Part shown: positions 62,863-64,000 of the stretch, piece after piece | How positions within the stretch are numbered: position 1 is the first letter of the stretch | Layout of the letters: every line of letters begins with the position of its first letter | Assembly (NCBI RefSeq): GCF_018449695.1 | Contig: NZ_JAAVUY010000021.1 | Location: 1 to 64,000, forward strand | Length of the DNA: 64,000 nucleotides | Reading direction: 5' to 3' | Source: Bradyrhizobium sp. dw_411 | GTDB taxonomy: Bacteria > Pseudomonadota > Alphaproteobacteria > Rhizobiales > Xanthobacteraceae | Notes under the pieces: generated by a model | The model's input: only the letters and a program-made list of their open reading frames with translations | What the model was told of the DNA's origin: nothing | Databases searched by the model: none | Made by a program: the position numbers and the translations under genes

Positions 62863-63150
62863 TCAGTTGCAAACCATCACGCAACGGCCATCCGGGTAGC
62901 AGACCCGATGACGTCCGGCACCGCCGCAGGGACCGCGGCCGGGTTCCACGATAACCGCGCCGGGAACGACGACGACTTCGCGGCGGTTCGGCACGCATCG
63001 ATCATAGGGACCGCGATGAAAGCCCGGACCGCAGCCTTCGGCGACCTTGATGATCATGCTGGCCGGAGCCTGGTCAGGCGCCAGCGGCAGGGCCTGCACG
63101 GCGCTGCCCGACAGTCCCAAGATGAAAGCAAGAGCGACAAGCTTGTTCAT
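62863..63150 (-). CDS. Secreted GCG_CRPN-motif protein
   Basis: The 95-residue protein has a signal peptide (MNKLVALAFILGLSGSAVQA) and a mature part with AEGCGPGFHRGPYDRCVPNR, the Cys-rich GCG_CRPN motif found in many small secreted alphaproteobacterial proteins, and a second Cys group GRHRVCYPDGRCVMVCN at the end. The cysteines probably form disulfides in the periplasm. Function unknown. A strong terminator follows. Confidence 0.85.
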   Translation of the reverse strand: MNKLVALAFILGLSGSAVQALPLAPDQAPASMIIKVAEGCGPGFHRGPYDRCVPNRREVVVVPGAVIVEPGRGPCGGAGRHRVCYPDGRCVMVCN

Positions 63151-63242
63151 TCGTTTCTCCCCTGATGGATGTATTGCGCCTCACGTATGAGCCACGCATG
63201 ACCGTGACGTAAAGCAGGATTATTTGGCCGTGATGACGTCGT

Positions 63243-63638
63243 TTATTTAGCCGATTTACTGCCTGCTTTGCTGCCCGGTTTATCGCGTCCGAATTTCGGA
63301 ATCGATTCGGCGAATCCGTTGAAGCAAGTCAGTCGGTCATCCTGCTCTTTGACGAACTTGCAGTCCATCACGCCTTTCGCGGCCGGCGGATTCGGCTTGG
63401 GCTTCGGCGGGATGACGCCGTCGTAGCAATCCAGACGGTCCTTGGTACCGTCGTCGAGCGTCAGACAGTCCTGAAGCTTCTCGGCGATCGATCGGTTGGA
63501 CGCGGCGGCGGCGCTCTTGTGCGGTTTCGCCTTTGCCGCCGGCGCGGGCGCCGTCTCTGCGCCGTCGTCTTGAGGCGGGGTTTGCGCAAAGGCTGCCGCG
63601 GTAGACAGCACGACGATCAATGCCAGCAATTTCTTCAT
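63243..63638 (-). CDS. Secreted protein with two Cys-motif repeats
   Basis: The 131-residue protein has an N-terminal signal peptide (MKKLLALIVVLSTAAAFA) and an Ala/Pro/Lys-rich linker, then two similar segments, DRLDCYDGVIPPKPKPNPPA and DRLTCFNGFAESIPKFGRDK, each with a Cys-aromatic motif after Leu. The tail is basic. It may be periplasmic. I do not recognise a function. Confidence 0.78.
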   Translation of the reverse strand: MKKLLALIVVLSTAAAFAQTPPQDDGAETAPAPAAKAKPHKSAAAASNRSIAEKLQDCLTLDDGTKDRLDCYDGVIPPKPKPNPPAAKGVMDCKFVKEQDDRLTCFNGFAESIPKFGRDKPGSKAGSKSAK

Positions 63639-63987
63639 GTCATTTTCCCCTTCGCCTCGATCCCGAATCGTGAGTCAAAGCCTTTAGTCGAAGTCTTGAG
63701 TCGAAGCTCTCTACAAGGCGCTGCCTGGCTTCGCCAGCGCGTTTTTGGCTGCCGAGATCTCGCCGCCCTTGCGGATTAAGGCGATGGACCGCGACACGCT
63801 AGAACGACCGCTCGATACGCGATCTTACTGATTTTTAACAAGACAAAATGCGTGAACCCCGTCAGCAATGTCGCAGAATTGTTGATCGAGCGGTTTTTTG
63901 CGGCGGCGCTGTTTCCATTATCGCGCTATACGGCTTTTCCAAATACGGCTTTTCTGACCTGCGGCATCGAAATGGAGGCAGCGTGAC
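63639..63987. other. Intergenic region with short direct repeats
   Basis: No gene is supported. Two copies of ATACGGCTTTTC lie at 63928-63939 and 63943-63954, and imperfect copies of GAGTCGAAG-type sequence at 63669-63709. These may be regulator sites for one of the flanking genes. Confidence 0.4.
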
Positions 63988-64000
63988 ATGAACACATCCG
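63988..64000 (+). CDS. Start of a gene truncated by the window edge
   Basis: ATGAACACATCC follows an AATGGAGGCAGC ribosome binding site and the direct repeats upstream. Only four codons are visible, so nothing can be said about the product. Confidence 0.35.

Overview
The window is chromosomal DNA of an alphaproteobacterium, most likely of the Bradyrhizobium/Rhodopseudomonas group (Nitrobacteraceae). The signs are high GC, closely packed housekeeping genes in alphaproteobacterial order (nagZ-scpA-scpB-tatA-tatB-tatC-serS, surE-pcm-nlpD, yajC-secD-secF, uvrA/ssb/gyrA, coaD-ppiase-ppiase-queA-tgt), LexA boxes of the alphaproteobacterial form GAAC-N7-GAAC, and many palindromic intergenic repeats. 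No rRNA, tRNA, CRISPR array, complete insertion sequence or prophage was found. The assignment rests on reading proteins and synteny, not on a database search.

Layout. 0-4.7 kb: a small secreted protein, ilvD overlapping an ExoR-like regulator, then xth and erpA on the minus strand. 4.7-16.1 kb: dgt, argS, a SPOR-domain cell-division protein, nagZ, scpAB, the Tat translocon and serS. 16.3-25.9 kb: surE, a single-domain response regulator, pcm, an NlpD-like LytM factor, a DUF815 ATPase, yajC-secD-secF, then an Mth938-domain protein overlapping a phytoene-synthase-fold protein. 25.9-31.1 kb, all minus: a kinase-like fusion protein, trmFO, a DUF1127 peptide, a lytic transglycosylase and a DUF2189 membrane protein. 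31.6-39.0 kb is accessory: small proteins, tandem acetyltransferases, a zinc-finger microprotein, a mosaic of repeats, an AAA ATPase, a HigBA toxin-antitoxin pair, a GFA-family protein and a large unknown protein. 39.0-47.3 kb: uvrA and an outer-membrane protein facing ssb and gyrA. 47.4-50.9 kb is accessory again, with a broken kup fragment. 51.1-58.1 kb: coaD, two cyclophilins, queA, tgt, cysK, a solitary BrnA-like protein and a DMT transporter. 58.4-64 kb: a TPR/O-GlcNAc-transferase-like protein, small secreted proteins and a formyltransferase-like protein.

How genes work together. SecDF-YajC and TatABC supply both major export routes, and three proteins in the window carry Tat-type leaders. 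SPOR protein, NagZ, NlpD-like factor and lytic transglycosylase serve cell-wall growth and division. UvrA and SSB each have an upstream LexA box, so they probably belong to the SOS regulon. QueA and Tgt make queuosine, TrmFO makes 5-methyluridine.

The most striking observations are: (i) bacterial counterparts of two human complex I assembly factors, NDUFAF3 and NDUFAF6, translationally coupled behind secF, the latter lacking the prenyltransferase aspartates; (ii) a kinase-fold protein joined to what looks like the C-terminal domain of an acyl-CoA synthetase; (iii) a full-length Tgt with the zinc-binding cysteines replaced; (iv) a 444-residue orphan protein in an AT-richer island.
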